DNA of 47,558 nucleotides from CAZKFA01 sp964551925 (GCA_964551925.1 CAZKFA010000014.1:1-47558), one strand, 5' to 3'. Shown: positions 17,536-25,916, counted from the stretch's first letter. Notes: a model not told the origin generated them from the letters alone. Translations and numbers: made by a program.

Positions 17536-18417
17536 ATGAGTGATTTCCAGGATTTTTTCGTTCATTCAAAGAATAATAAAGGTTTCGATCCAGACGAGTT
17601 TTTGAACAAGAATAAGTACACAATTATCCTTGTTATAGCCTTATTACTACTTTTACCAAACTCTCTAGTTATGGTAGGAGCAGGGCATAAAGCCGTTATT
17701 TTTAACCGCATAACCGGTATGGAGCAAAGAGCCCTGGAAGAAGGTGTACAACTAATTATTCCTTTTATTGAAGATGCCACTATATACAATGTTCGTGAAA
17801 TCAACTATATTTTCTCAGATAAATCTGAACGCTCAACAAGTGGTGCCATTATTATGGGACAGTCTATCCACACACTCACTTCTGACGGTCAAAATATTTC
17901 TGTCGACGTGACAGTGAGAGCTAGACCTGATTTCACAGAACTCTGGTGGCTACACCAAAACCTGGGTCAAGATGATTACAATTCCTATGTTGATAAGATT
18001 CTTGTCCCAATCGTACAGTGCTCAGTCAGAGAAATAATCTCAGGCTACACAGTATCAGCAATCTACAGCGAAGATAGAAGAACGATTGCCAATAATATTT
18101 CAGAAATGCTCAAAGAGAAGCTATCGAAATTCAAAATAGTTCTATCAGAATTTTTACTTGATGAAGTTGGCTTCTCTGATGCTTACCAAACCTCTATTGA
18201 AGAGAAACAAAAAGCTCGCATTGAATTGGACACCAAAGACAATATTACTGTTGAAGAACAGAATAAACGTGATGCCGTGATCATCAAAGCTGCTGGTGAA
18301 GCGGAAGCTATTAGGCTTAAAGTAGATGCTCTCAATCGCAATCCAGATTATGTAAAATATCGCAAAGCCCAAATCTACGGCAAGCGCACAAGCTTAATCA
18401 TTGACGACTCTTTATAA
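17536..18417 (+). CDS. Prohibitin-like SPFH/band 7 membrane protein, first copy
   Basis: A 293-residue protein with one N-terminal membrane segment (about 28-48, TIILVIALLLLLPNSLVMVG). The SPFH/prohibitin core begins VGAGHKAVIFNRITG and includes LEEGVQLIIPFIE. A C-terminal coiled-coil stretch is rich in Lys, Glu and Ala (about 215-270, IEEKQKARIELD, KAAGEAEAIRLK). Proteins of this type form large ring or cage oligomers at membranes and often work with membrane proteases. It is followed by a second copy 4 bases later, so the two probably assemble together as mitochondrial Phb1/Phb2 do; that is an inference. Confidence 0.88.
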   Translation: MSDFQDFFVHSKNNKGFDPDEFLNKNKYTIILVIALLLLLPNSLVMVGAGHKAVIFNRITGMEQRALEEGVQLIIPFIEDATIYNVREINYIFSDKSERSTSGAIIMGQSIHTLTSDGQNISVDVTVRARPDFTELWWLHQNLGQDDYNSYVDKILVPIVQCSVREIISGYTVSAIYSEDRRTIANNISEMLKEKLSKFKIVLSEFLLDEVGFSDAYQTSIEEKQKARIELDTKDNITVEEQNKRDAVIIKAAGEAEAIRLKVDALNRNPDYVKYRKAQIYGKRTSLIIDDSL

Positions 18418-18421
18418 AATT

Positions 18422-19270
18422 ATGCCAAAACTTAGATTCGACATCACGATCATTATCATACTTCTGGTATTAGGGGTTTTATCTTCTAGTATCAAAATCA
18501 TTCCAGCTGGCAGGACAGGTGTAATCTTCAATCTCAAAGGCGGAGTTCAAGACAACGCACTTTCAGAAGGAATACATTTCTTAATACCCTTCGTACAAAC
18601 ATTGATTGTGTTTGACACTAGAGTACAGACCTACACTTTCTCTGACAATACTCAAGATCGCACTCAAGTCAAAGACTCAATCGTAGCCAAGACTCAAGAT
18701 GGACAAATAGTGAGCATCGAAGTCTCAATCGTAACTCAAATGATGAGAGACAAAGCACCAGAAATCTATAAAACATTGCGCACTGGTTATGATTCAGTAC
18801 TTAAAAGCAAAACAAGTAAAATCATACAAGAAGTTATTGCACGCCACGTAGCAGACGCTCTATACACAGAAGCCACTCGCAAAGCAGTGACTGAAGAAGT
18901 TGTAAAAAATCTATCAGAATCCTTTGCTGAATCTGGCTTCCAACTACTCGATGTGCTTTTGCGTAAAATTGATTTCTCAAAAGAATATATCGACGCCATT
19001 GAACGTAAACAAATTGCATTACAGAAAGCTCAATTAGCTCAAATCCGCAAAGATATTGCAATCAAAGAAAAACAAATTGAGATCATCAAAGGTGAGGCTA
19101 AAGCAAAAGAAGTTGAAATTAAAGGCAGAGCTCTACAAGCCAATCCTAAAGTGGCAGAATTGGAGTTCTTGGATAATATTGAACAAAGCGATCAAAAGAT
19201 CCCAGTAATCATGGGTCTCAAAGGTAATACTTTTGTCAATTTGGATAAGATTTTACCAGCAGCGCAATAG
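18422..19270 (+). CDS. Prohibitin-like SPFH/band 7 membrane protein, second copy
   Basis: A 282-residue paralogue of the gene before it: an N-terminal membrane segment (DITIIIILLVLGVLSSSI), SPFH core IIPAGRTGVIFNLKGGV with LSEGIHFLIPFVQ, and a charged coiled coil (about 200-245, QKAQLAQIRKDIAIKEKQIE). I take the ATG at 18422. An in-frame TTG at 18401 would overlap the upstream gene and add seven residues. No Shine-Dalgarno is visible; TTTATAAAATT just before the ATG may act as a -10. Pairing of two prohibitin-like genes suggests a hetero-oligomer. Confidence 0.88.
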   Translation: MPKLRFDITIIIILLVLGVLSSSIKIIPAGRTGVIFNLKGGVQDNALSEGIHFLIPFVQTLIVFDTRVQTYTFSDNTQDRTQVKDSIVAKTQDGQIVSIEVSIVTQMMRDKAPEIYKTLRTGYDSVLKSKTSKIIQEVIARHVADALYTEATRKAVTEEVVKNLSESFAESGFQLLDVLLRKIDFSKEYIDAIERKQIALQKAQLAQIRKDIAIKEKQIEIIKGEAKAKEVEIKGRALQANPKVAELEFLDNIEQSDQKIPVIMGLKGNTFVNLDKILPAAQ

Positions 19271-19278
19271 GTATAAGT

Positions 19279-19284
19279 TATAAT
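19279..19284 (+). promoter_or_regulatory. -10 box (TATAAT) of the hisZ-hisG gene
   Basis: Consensus TATAAT, 6 bases before the ATG at 19291 and just after the stop of the second SPFH gene. Confidence 0.7.
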
Positions 19285-19290
19285 AATCCC

Positions 19291-20913
19291 ATGTCACCAA
19301 CCGGCATCAAAACCTGGCTACCTTCCGATGTAAAGAAACAAGAGTTCGTCAGTAAAATACTTGTCGATCTATTCGTAGAAACTGGCTATGAACCTATTTC
19401 CATACCAACATTAGTTGATATAGATGTTGTTGCCAAAGCTAATGCTAAATTTAGTTCTGAGTTCTTCAAACTAGTTGATAGAGATGGCAAGACCTTAGCT
19501 CTAAGAACAGAAATCACTCAACCTATAGCTAAAGCAGTTGTCTCAAGAAGCAAAGAATTAAAGTTCCCACTCAAGCTTTACTACAACTCCACAGTCTTTC
19601 GCTACAAAGGGATTGCAACTGATGACTCACGAGAAATTCAGCAGATCGGGATAGAATACTTCACCAAAGACAAAGATAGCAGCAAGGCAGACCAAGAGAC
19701 TATTGAGCTATTACTCGAAGCAATGAAAAGGCTCGAATTAACAGACTACCAAATCACCGTGACTGACGCAAAGATCTGGCGTGCAATTTTTGCAAAGTAC
19801 GGCAACAGAACTTTAGAGTTCGAGACCGAGTTAGAACTAACCTACAAAACCAACATCAAAGAAGACGAGCTCAGCCTTGCAGCTCGGCTCTACAAGGCAC
19901 TTTACCGTAGTGATATCATCGCTGCAAAAAACATACTTAAATCTACAAAAGAATTAAAAATTCTTCTTGAAAAAAACAATCTCAATAAATTATCCAAACT
20001 ACTAAATCTTGATCTTAGTAGCTTAGAGACTATTATCGCTTCCGATCCTCGTATAGTTTTTGATGCAACACAATGTCCAGAGTTAAAGCTCTATACAGGA
20101 CTACACTTCAATGTCAGCTGCTCTGATGAAGGCAAGGTGCTTTGTGCTGGTGGTCGCTACGACAAGCTCTGTAAAGACTTTGGTAAGGAGCTAAATGCTA
20201 TAGGATTTGCGTTCTATCTACCTAAGCTACTTTCTGTATTATTCAAGAACGATCTACTTGATGGCAACAAAAAACAACAAAAAGCCAAGAAAAAAATCTT
20301 ACGTATCGCTGTCAGTAAAGGCACTTTACTAGACGGGGCTTTAGACTTTCTTAAAGACTCTGGTTTAGAGTTTAAAATCGCCGCCAAACAGCGCAAGTTG
20401 ATAGTAGAAGCACAAAATCCTCAATGGGGCTTTGACTCAATTCAAATCATGCTTGTCAGAGGTCATGACGTACCAATCTACGTTGACCATGGCGCTGCCG
20501 ACCTTGGCATAGTTGGTTCTGACGCTGTGATCGACTCAAAAACAGACGTAGTTAAGGTCAAAGATTTAAAATATGGCGAGTGTAAGCTTTGTGTTTGTGC
20601 AATCAAAGATGCTTACAAATCAATTACAGATCTGCCAAGCCAGATTAGAGTAGCAACTACATTCCCTAATATCGCCAAAGATTATTTCAACAAATTAGGA
20701 CTGGACGTAGAAATCATCAACCTCTATGGATCAGTAGAACTTGGTCCCCTTGTGGATTTGAGCGATGTGATCGTCGACCTGGTTGCAACAGGGGCTACGC
20801 TTGCTGAAAATAACCTTGAAGTTATAGAAACAATAATGAATTGCAGCAGTACATTAATTGCAAACCAAGTTAGTTTTAAGTTGTACCGAAATAAGATTCC
20901 AGTATTAGGCTAG
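19291..20913 (+). CDS. hisZG: HisZ-HisG fusion: ATP phosphoribosyltransferase with its regulatory subunit
   Basis: One 540-residue reading frame holds both subunits of the short-form ATP phosphoribosyltransferase, the first step of histidine synthesis. Residues about 1-325 are HisZ, a HisRS-like fold without tRNA charging: LALRTEITQPIAKAV, EIQQIGIEYF, CAGGRYDKL. A basic linker (KKQQKAKKK, about 328-336) joins it to short-form HisG (about 337-540): RIAVSKGTLLDGAL, DLGIVGSDAV, VATTFPNIAKDYF, and the PRPP-binding region GSVELGPLVDLSDVIVDLVA. These are normally separate proteins in a hetero-octamer. No in-frame stop or frameshift appears at the junction, so the fusion looks genuine. It ends overlapping the convergent next gene by 4 bases. 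Confidence 0.93.
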   Translation: MSPTGIKTWLPSDVKKQEFVSKILVDLFVETGYEPISIPTLVDIDVVAKANAKFSSEFFKLVDRDGKTLALRTEITQPIAKAVVSRSKELKFPLKLYYNSTVFRYKGIATDDSREIQQIGIEYFTKDKDSSKADQETIELLLEAMKRLELTDYQITVTDAKIWRAIFAKYGNRTLEFETELELTYKTNIKEDELSLAARLYKALYRSDIIAAKNILKSTKELKILLEKNNLNKLSKLLNLDLSSLETIIASDPRIVFDATQCPELKLYTGLHFNVSCSDEGKVLCAGGRYDKLCKDFGKELNAIGFAFYLPKLLSVLFKNDLLDGNKKQQKAKKKILRIAVSKGTLLDGALDFLKDSGLEFKIAAKQRKLIVEAQNPQWGFDSIQIMLVRGHDVPIYVDHGAADLGIVGSDAVIDSKTDVVKVKDLKYGECKLCVCAIKDAYKSITDLPSQIRVATTFPNIAKDYFNKLGLDVEIINLYGSVELGPLVDLSDVIVDLVATGATLAENNLEVIETIMNCSSTLIANQVSFKLYRNKIPVLG

Positions 20914-23900
20914 ATGAACCTCGTAACCAATGGTCTATTAGTAAACGGAATATAATTCTTACGTAGTGCTTTAATAAGGAACTGGCGCTTAATCTCAATA
21001 TTAGATTCAGTACTAGTACCATCCAAATACCTCAAATATCTCAACTTGTTTTGTGGACTTAAATTTAACTGTTCACTCATACTGTGGAATCTAATTAAAA
21101 TGCCGCCCTGTACGTTAACATTTTTCATAGCATTAGCATAACGATCCAAGAATCCATCAGAATAGGTATAGGAGCCTGTTTTATACAAATCAACCAAGGT
21201 CTGAACTTGTTGTAGATCAAGCCTTTGTGCAACTAAAAACTTAGTATAAAAATTAGCAACGAAAGCAGTATGTTCTGAACTACCAACATTAATGTCAGCT
21301 GTTCTAGCCATCTGGTCTATTCTAAAACGATTATATCTCTCTTCAGTATTAATAGTTGGCAACAAGTCATTCAAAGCAGTTGCCGTTACCGGTTGATTAG
21401 TGTATGGAATATTGGTATTTCTGAAGCTGCCAATTAAAATGTTTTTCTGTTCTTGATATCCATTAATTAAAACATTAGCAAAGGAATCAACGACACTATT
21501 GCGATTAGCTCCTGAAACATTAAACTTATCGCTAATTTCAAAATTATATAAGCGACCAATAGTTTTGAAATCAACTTTAGCAACTATTAGCCTCTTATAA
21601 GGCTCTAGCTTGGTCAAATTCAAATCACCTCTATCCAAAAGAGAAACAAATTGACTAATACCAATAGCATTAACATTAGCAGCTTTCATTTCAAGCAATT
21701 TATCCCTCAATGCCGGTATCGAACGACGTTCTGCACTTATTGCATCAATCTGATACAACAACGTCCTGTCAGCAGTAGTGGTGTTGTTAATCAAATCAAA
21801 TAAACGATCTGCTCTTAAATCTTGATCAGTAAATGGAATTTTCTTACGACTTAAAGCAGTACCAACCAACGATTTCTGCTCATTAGTGCCGCTAAGAAAC
21901 ACTGTTTTAATAGAATTCAAAATATTAGAATCTGCTCCCATAGAGCGATCCGTAGCGAAACTTTGAATATTGCGAATAGTTTTTAAAGAGACTTTATTCT
22001 TGACCAAGTCTTTATACAAATCCAAATCATTTGGTTCTAAGCCACCTAAGTCATAGATATAAAGTATTGTTTGCAATTGCTGCAAATCCAAACGATCAGC
22101 GGTTTTAAAAGACATGATCTTTACATAAAGAGGGTCAGTTGTACTAAGATTTCTCTCCAATAAAATCTTATCGATCATATAAGTATCAAGAGCTGTATCA
22201 TTCGCTGTATGACTAAGGAAATCATCTAGATCTTCTCTAGTCAATGGGTTATCAGTACCAGGGCTCTTATTGGTTGCAAATGCTTTTGCCAAAGCCGTTT
22301 TTTTATTATTAGAGCCAGTTATAAAAACATCAAAGTATTGATTCAACTTAGCAATACGTGCATTTCCAGTTAAATTAAAAGCACCTGTAGTATCAAACTT
22401 GAAAATATTATTCATCACAGTAGTTGGAACATTGTTTCTAAGTGCTCGCGCATAAGGTGCTAGCTCTGCCATAGTTTGTATATGATTATCATCATAGAAT
22501 CTAAGTAACCATGCTATCCCCTTCAATCCAACTCCTGTTTGCTCGGTACCATAGAAGCCTAGGAGTCCAGTATAAAATTCACTAGTAGTATCGAAGCCTC
22601 TTTCTTGAGCCCAAGTCCTTATCTGCAATTCAGCCATCCCAGCTTCATTGCGCAATGACGAGCGCATTGCAAACAAGCCACTTAAAGTAAGGTCAGCATT
22701 AGTGATTGGTAGTGTTTGACTTCTCAGAACTTGAGAGAAGCTGTCACGCTCCATTGCATTATTAGACTGCAGACCAGTAATCATAAAATTCAAGGCTCCG
22801 ATAATAGTATTGTTGGGCGCTGGTAGATTCTCATAATCAAATCTATTACTAGTTTCAAATCTATACAAAGCATTTAAATCCTTATAGGATATTTTCTGTC
22901 CTTTTAAACCCGTAGCATAGGGCGTCAGATAGTTCAATCGCTCCTGCATCGTAGAAGTACGATTATCAGTTTTGAATTTATCATAGATACTCATCAAGAA
23001 GCTTATATCAGGCACTGTCAGTCCCTTATCATCTGCAACATAGAAAACGTTATAAAGCTTGTTGTAAAGTAGAGTGTAATCATCATTATTATCAGTTGGG
23101 TTATCAATAATATTGCGCTCACTAAGCATCTGCTTAATCTGAAAAGCTGCTGCGCTATCTCTACTCGCAAAAGCTGTGAGAATGTCAGTTAAACGTCTTG
23201 CCGTAAGGACTTCATTGGTATAAGGGATACGCCCAGTTTGCAGGGCTTGAACTATTAACTCCTTCTGATTGGTATTAGTACTCATTAAAATAGTTCTATA
23301 GTCGTTAAATGCAGTTGTTGGATTCGTTGCATCAAAAGCAGGGCTGTTTTTAAATAAATAAAGCTGCATCATAGTATTAAACGACACTCTGGCTTGTACC
23401 ATCGGTGCATAATCATCAAGCTCTGCATAATTGGTTCTACCTACACCGCGCTTATTTAATTCAAAAAGCACTTTAATATCATTGAGGACAACTGGGTTCG
23501 TCGTTCGTGAGAACAACCCATAAAAATAATTATAGTAAGCCGTATGCCCTGAAGTACCTTCCACAAAACCCGCTTCCTCAGCAGCTTTGTGGATTTCATA
23601 CTGAGCCGTAGCTCGCTCATCACCAGCAATCCGAAGAGCATTATCGAGAGCTGAAGACACGCTATCTTGGAAATTAATTACATATTCAAAAATCTGACGA
23701 TCGGCATCATTTAAGACTGCATCACGATTGAAATCTATATTTATATTTGCATCTGCGGATAATATTAATTTACCAAGCCTCTCATTAAAAACAACTTGCT
23801 CAGTGTTCACCATATTATTAACCAAACTATTAGTAATCCCGCTTAATCTATTGCGGAATGGGGAGACTTCATTAGCATCAACCCTGTTATCGTTATAAAT

Positions 23901-24047
23901 ATTCTCTAAATTAAACAGATCCATCTCACTAGAAATTAATCTAGTCCCAGTGGCATCACCCACAAGACTATTGATATAGGCCGTAAAATCAGTACGTGCT
24001 CTATTGATCTGGCTGATTATTTGATCGTTTGTTAGCCTTTCCACCAT
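20910..24047 (-). CDS. Large cysteine-free repeat protein with two EF-hand-like loops, unknown function
   Basis: A 1045-residue protein without any cysteine that I can find, and without a signal peptide. Two calcium-loop-like motifs lie near the N-terminus: NIYNDNRVDANE (49-60) and DFNRDAVLNDAD (105-116), the second being dockerin-like. The rest is about six degenerate repeats of roughly 150-170 residues. The end of each is marked by the pattern QK..L..AL....IP.TN..LT...L, e.g. IPYTNEVLTARRL, LPITNADLTLSGL, IPFTDQDLRADRL, IPYTNQPVTATAL and IPFTNRPLV at the C-terminus. The composition (Asn, Thr, Tyr-rich, no Cys) resembles surface or secreted structural proteins; export without a signal peptide would need a type I-like route. 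Start is ATG 24047 or GTG 24044; the latter is 7 bases after the -10. Confidence 0.82.
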   Translation of the reverse strand: MVERLTNDQIISQINRARTDFTAYINSLVGDATGTRLISSEMDLFNLENIYNDNRVDANEVSPFRNRLSGITNSLVNNMVNTEQVVFNERLGKLILSADANINIDFNRDAVLNDADRQIFEYVINFQDSVSSALDNALRIAGDERATAQYEIHKAAEEAGFVEGTSGHTAYYNYFYGLFSRTTNPVVLNDIKVLFELNKRGVGRTNYAELDDYAPMVQARVSFNTMMQLYLFKNSPAFDATNPTTAFNDYRTILMSTNTNQKELIVQALQTGRIPYTNEVLTARRLTDILTAFASRDSAAAFQIKQMLSERNIIDNPTDNNDDYTLLYNKLYNVFYVADDKGLTVPDISFLMSIYDKFKTDNRTSTMQERLNYLTPYATGLKGQKISYKDLNALYRFETSNRFDYENLPAPNNTIIGALNFMITGLQSNNAMERDSFSQVLRSQTLPITNADLTLSGLFAMRSSLRNEAGMAELQIRTWAQERGFDTTSEFYTGLLGFYGTEQTGVGLKGIAWLLRFYDDNHIQTMAELAPYARALRNNVPTTVMNNIFKFDTTGAFNLTGNARIAKLNQYFDVFITGSNNKKTALAKAFATNKSPGTDNPLTREDLDDFLSHTANDTALDTYMIDKILLERNLSTTDPLYVKIMSFKTADRLDLQQLQTILYIYDLGGLEPNDLDLYKDLVKNKVSLKTIRNIQSFATDRSMGADSNILNSIKTVFLSGTNEQKSLVGTALSRKKIPFTDQDLRADRLFDLINNTTTADRTLLYQIDAISAERRSIPALRDKLLEMKAANVNAIGISQFVSLLDRGDLNLTKLEPYKRLIVAKVDFKTIGRLYNFEISDKFNVSGANRNSVVDSFANVLINGYQEQKNILIGSFRNTNIPYTNQPVTATALNDLLPTINTEERYNRFRIDQMARTADINVGSSEHTAFVANFYTKFLVAQRLDLQQVQTLVDLYKTGSYTYSDGFLDRYANAMKNVNVQGGILIRFHSMSEQLNLSPQNKLRYLRYLDGTSTESNIEIKRQFLIKALRKNYIPFTNRPLVTRFI

Positions 24048-24051
24048 TAGT

Positions 24052-24084
24052 AAGATACGAAATCATGGTTAAGCTCTGGTTAAG
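24052..24084 (-). promoter_or_regulatory. Pho-box-like direct repeat and -10 box, site 3
   Basis: On the minus strand CTTAACC (24084-24078), AGAG, CTTAACC (24073-24067), nine bases including ATGATTT, then TATCTT (24057-24052). Spacing is identical to sites 1 and 2. Confidence 0.65.
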
Positions 24085-24099
24085 GCTAACTGGAATATT

Positions 24100-24126
24100 A
24101 TTTAATTTTACACTGTAAAATTAAAT
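24100..24126. promoter_or_regulatory. Perfect 27-bp palindrome, probable operator, between two divergent genes
   Basis: ATTTAATTTTACA, a central C, then TGTAAAATTAAAT: 13-bp perfect arms. It lies 21 bases upstream of the ycf23 -10 and just behind the Pho-like box of the large repeat gene. With one central base it is unlikely to fold as RNA, and there is no T run, so a dimeric protein site is more likely. Confidence 0.6.
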
Positions 24127-24147
24127 TGACTGAGCGACTAAAGAGGT

Positions 24148-24153
24148 TACAAT
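24148..24153 (+). promoter_or_regulatory. -10 box (TACAAT) of ycf23
   Basis: TACAAT, 6 bases before the ATG at 24160. An AGAGG lies further up (about 24142) but would be upstream of the predicted transcript. Confidence 0.55.
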
Positions 24154-24159
24154 GAAAGC

Positions 24160-24909
24160 ATGAATAAACTAATAGACGACCTTAGAAGCAAGCAAGCCCT
24201 AAAAGTTATTGCTGGTATTGACAATTTCAACAAAGAACAAGTGTTACGCTTGGTCAAAATCGCCAATCACCTTGGCGTAACAATGGTGGATATTTGCAGT
24301 CAGGAAGATATTGTTAGAGAAGCATTAGAATTGGGTATAAATACTAGCATAGTAGTTTCTAGCGTCTCAGTAGCAGAACTGTTGAGAGCAGAGGAACTTG
24401 GTGCCCCAGTCCTTGAACTTGGAAATTTTGAAGCTTTGCATAAGCAAGGTATTTTTTATACTGCTGATGAAGTCTATGCCCTAGCTGCTGAAATTATGCT
24501 AAAGAAAAAATCAGCTTTGGTTTCAATCACAGTACCAGGGCATCTTCCAGTTAGTGAACAGATTCAATTAGCAACTAAATTAGAAGAACTTGGCGTAGAT
24601 ATACTACAGACCGAAGGTGCTTCTCTTGTTGATAGCAAGCACGCTTCAGCTCTTGGACAAATTGAGAAAGCTAGCTTAACGCTTGCTAACACCATGGAGA
24701 TTGCTAGAGCAACGGAGAAAGTTTTTATACTAACGGCTTCAGGCTTGAGTCCAGATACTGTGAAGTTTGCAATCGCTTCTGGCGCACATGGTGTCGGTGT
24801 TGGATCTTACGTAAATAAATTAAATTCTGAAATCGAAATTCTTGCTGCTATCAAGTCACTACAAGAAGCTCTTGCGACTTCGCGCAGTGAAAGATTTGCG
24901 CAAATATAG
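24160..24909 (+). CDS. ycf23: Ycf23 / DUF561 family TIM-barrel protein
   Basis: A 249-residue protein matching the cyanobacterial and plastid Ycf23 family from end to end: QALKVIAGIDNFN, a THxDI-like MVDICSQ, LELGNFEALHKQG, SITVPGHLPVSEQIQLATKL, ILQTEGAS, LTASGLSPDTVKFAIASGA and GVGVGSYVNKLNSE. The pattern of strands and glycine-rich loops is that of a phosphate-binding beta/alpha barrel related to indole-glycerol-phosphate and thiazole synthases. Its function is unknown; it is not a photosynthesis protein by any motif. Its presence is the clearest taxonomic marker of the window. Predicted leaderless start. The 27-bp palindrome upstream may control it. Confidence 0.88.
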   Translation: MNKLIDDLRSKQALKVIAGIDNFNKEQVLRLVKIANHLGVTMVDICSQEDIVREALELGINTSIVVSSVSVAELLRAEELGAPVLELGNFEALHKQGIFYTADEVYALAAEIMLKKKSALVSITVPGHLPVSEQIQLATKLEELGVDILQTEGASLVDSKHASALGQIEKASLTLANTMEIARATEKVFILTASGLSPDTVKFAIASGAHGVGVGSYVNKLNSEIEILAAIKSLQEALATSRSERFAQI

Positions 24910-24917
24910 TCAGCAGC

Positions 24918-25865
24918 TTACTCCTGAATATCAGCAAACAAAGCTGAACTCAAGTAGCGCTCCCCATTAGAAGGGATGACGACTACTATTTGTTTGCCTT
25001 TGTTTTCGGCTCTTGAAGAGAGTTGTAGAGCAGCAGCAATCGCAGCGCCTGACGAAATTCCACAAAGTATACCTTCTTGAGTAGCCGCTTGGCGAGCGTG
25101 TTTCATCGCTGTATTACTGTCAATTTTAATAGTCTCATCAATCAAACTAGCATCAAGATTATCAGGAATAAATCCGGCTCCAATACCCTGAATTTTATGC
25201 GGTCCAGGTTGTCCACCAGAAATCACTGGCGATTCTTCGGGCTCAACAGCAATCATTTGCAAACCAGGTTTGCGCTGTTTAAGCACTGTGCCAACACCAG
25301 TCATAGTGCCGCCAGTACCAACTCCCGCGACTACTATATCAACCTTACCCTCAGTATCTTGCCAAATTTCTTCAGCAGTAGTTTCTCTGTGTACCTTTGG
25401 ATTAGCTGGATTAGAGAACTGTTGAGGCATAAAAGCATCAGCCGTAGATTCATAGATCTCTTTAGCTTTTTCGATAGCACCCTTCATACCAAGCGCACCT
25501 GGAGTAAGGACTAGCTCTGCTCCATAAGCCTTGAGTAGTTTGCGACGCTCAACACTCATAGTGTCTGGCATGGTGAGAATTAATTTATAACCTTTGACGG
25601 CTGCCACAAAAGCAAGCGCAATCCCTGTATTACCACTAGTCGGTTCGACAATAGTAGTAACGCCAGGTTTGATGAGAGCAGATTGTTCAGCATCTTCAAT
25701 CATGGCAAGGCCAATTCTATCCTTGACCGAACCAGCGGGATTAAAAAACTCTAGCTTAAGAAGTATCTCCGCCCCACCCTTATTCATACGATTCATTCTT
25801 ACAAGTGGAGTATTGCCAATGAGTTGAGAAATATCGGCTGCAATTCTAGCTTTAGTTGTAGGCAT
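24918..25865 (-). CDS. cysK: Cysteine synthase A (O-acetylserine sulfhydrylase)
   Basis: A 315-residue PLP enzyme that makes cysteine from O-acetylserine and sulfide. The PLP lysine is in NPAGSVKDRIG (about 48), the substrate loop is EPTSGNTGIALA, the phosphate cup is GVGTGGTMTGVG, and the C-terminal motif is GISSGAA. Full length. It goes with sulfate activation by CysD and CysN at 35.8-38.9 kb but is not linked to them. Convergent with ycf23. Promoter TGT-TATAAT sits 6 bases from the ATG. Confidence 0.96.
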   Translation of the reverse strand: MPTTKARIAADISQLIGNTPLVRMNRMNKGGAEILLKLEFFNPAGSVKDRIGLAMIEDAEQSALIKPGVTTIVEPTSGNTGIALAFVAAVKGYKLILTMPDTMSVERRKLLKAYGAELVLTPGALGMKGAIEKAKEIYESTADAFMPQQFSNPANPKVHRETTAEEIWQDTEGKVDIVVAGVGTGGTMTGVGTVLKQRKPGLQMIAVEPEESPVISGGQPGPHKIQGIGAGFIPDNLDASLIDETIKIDSNTAMKHARQAATQEGILCGISSGAAIAAALQLSSRAENKGKQIVVVIPSNGERYLSSALFADIQE

Positions 25866-25871
25866 AACGAC

Positions 25872-25877
25872 ATTATA
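25872..25877 (-). promoter_or_regulatory. Extended -10 of cysK
   Basis: TGT-TATAAT on the minus strand, 6 bases before the ATG at 25865. It is nearly back to back with the recG promoter. Confidence 0.75.
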
Positions 25878-25890
25878 ACAAAGGGCTTGC

Positions 25891-25908
25891 TACAATTAAA
25901 GCTAATAT
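25891..25908 (+). promoter_or_regulatory. Promoter region of recG
   Basis: Two candidates: TGC-TACAAT (25891-25896), 20 bases from the ATG at 25917, and TAATAT (25903-25908), 8 bases from it. No ribosome binding site is seen, so the second, leaderless choice fits the window's pattern. Confidence 0.5.
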
Positions 25909-25916
25909 CTAAATAA

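Noticed and set aside
18401..18421. TTG at 18401 as start of the second SPFH gene
   Set aside because: It overlaps the first gene, and the ATG at 18422 gives a normal N-terminus.
24100..24126. Palindrome as a terminator
   Set aside because: One-base loop, A+T-only arms, no T run, and it lies upstream of two divergent genes.
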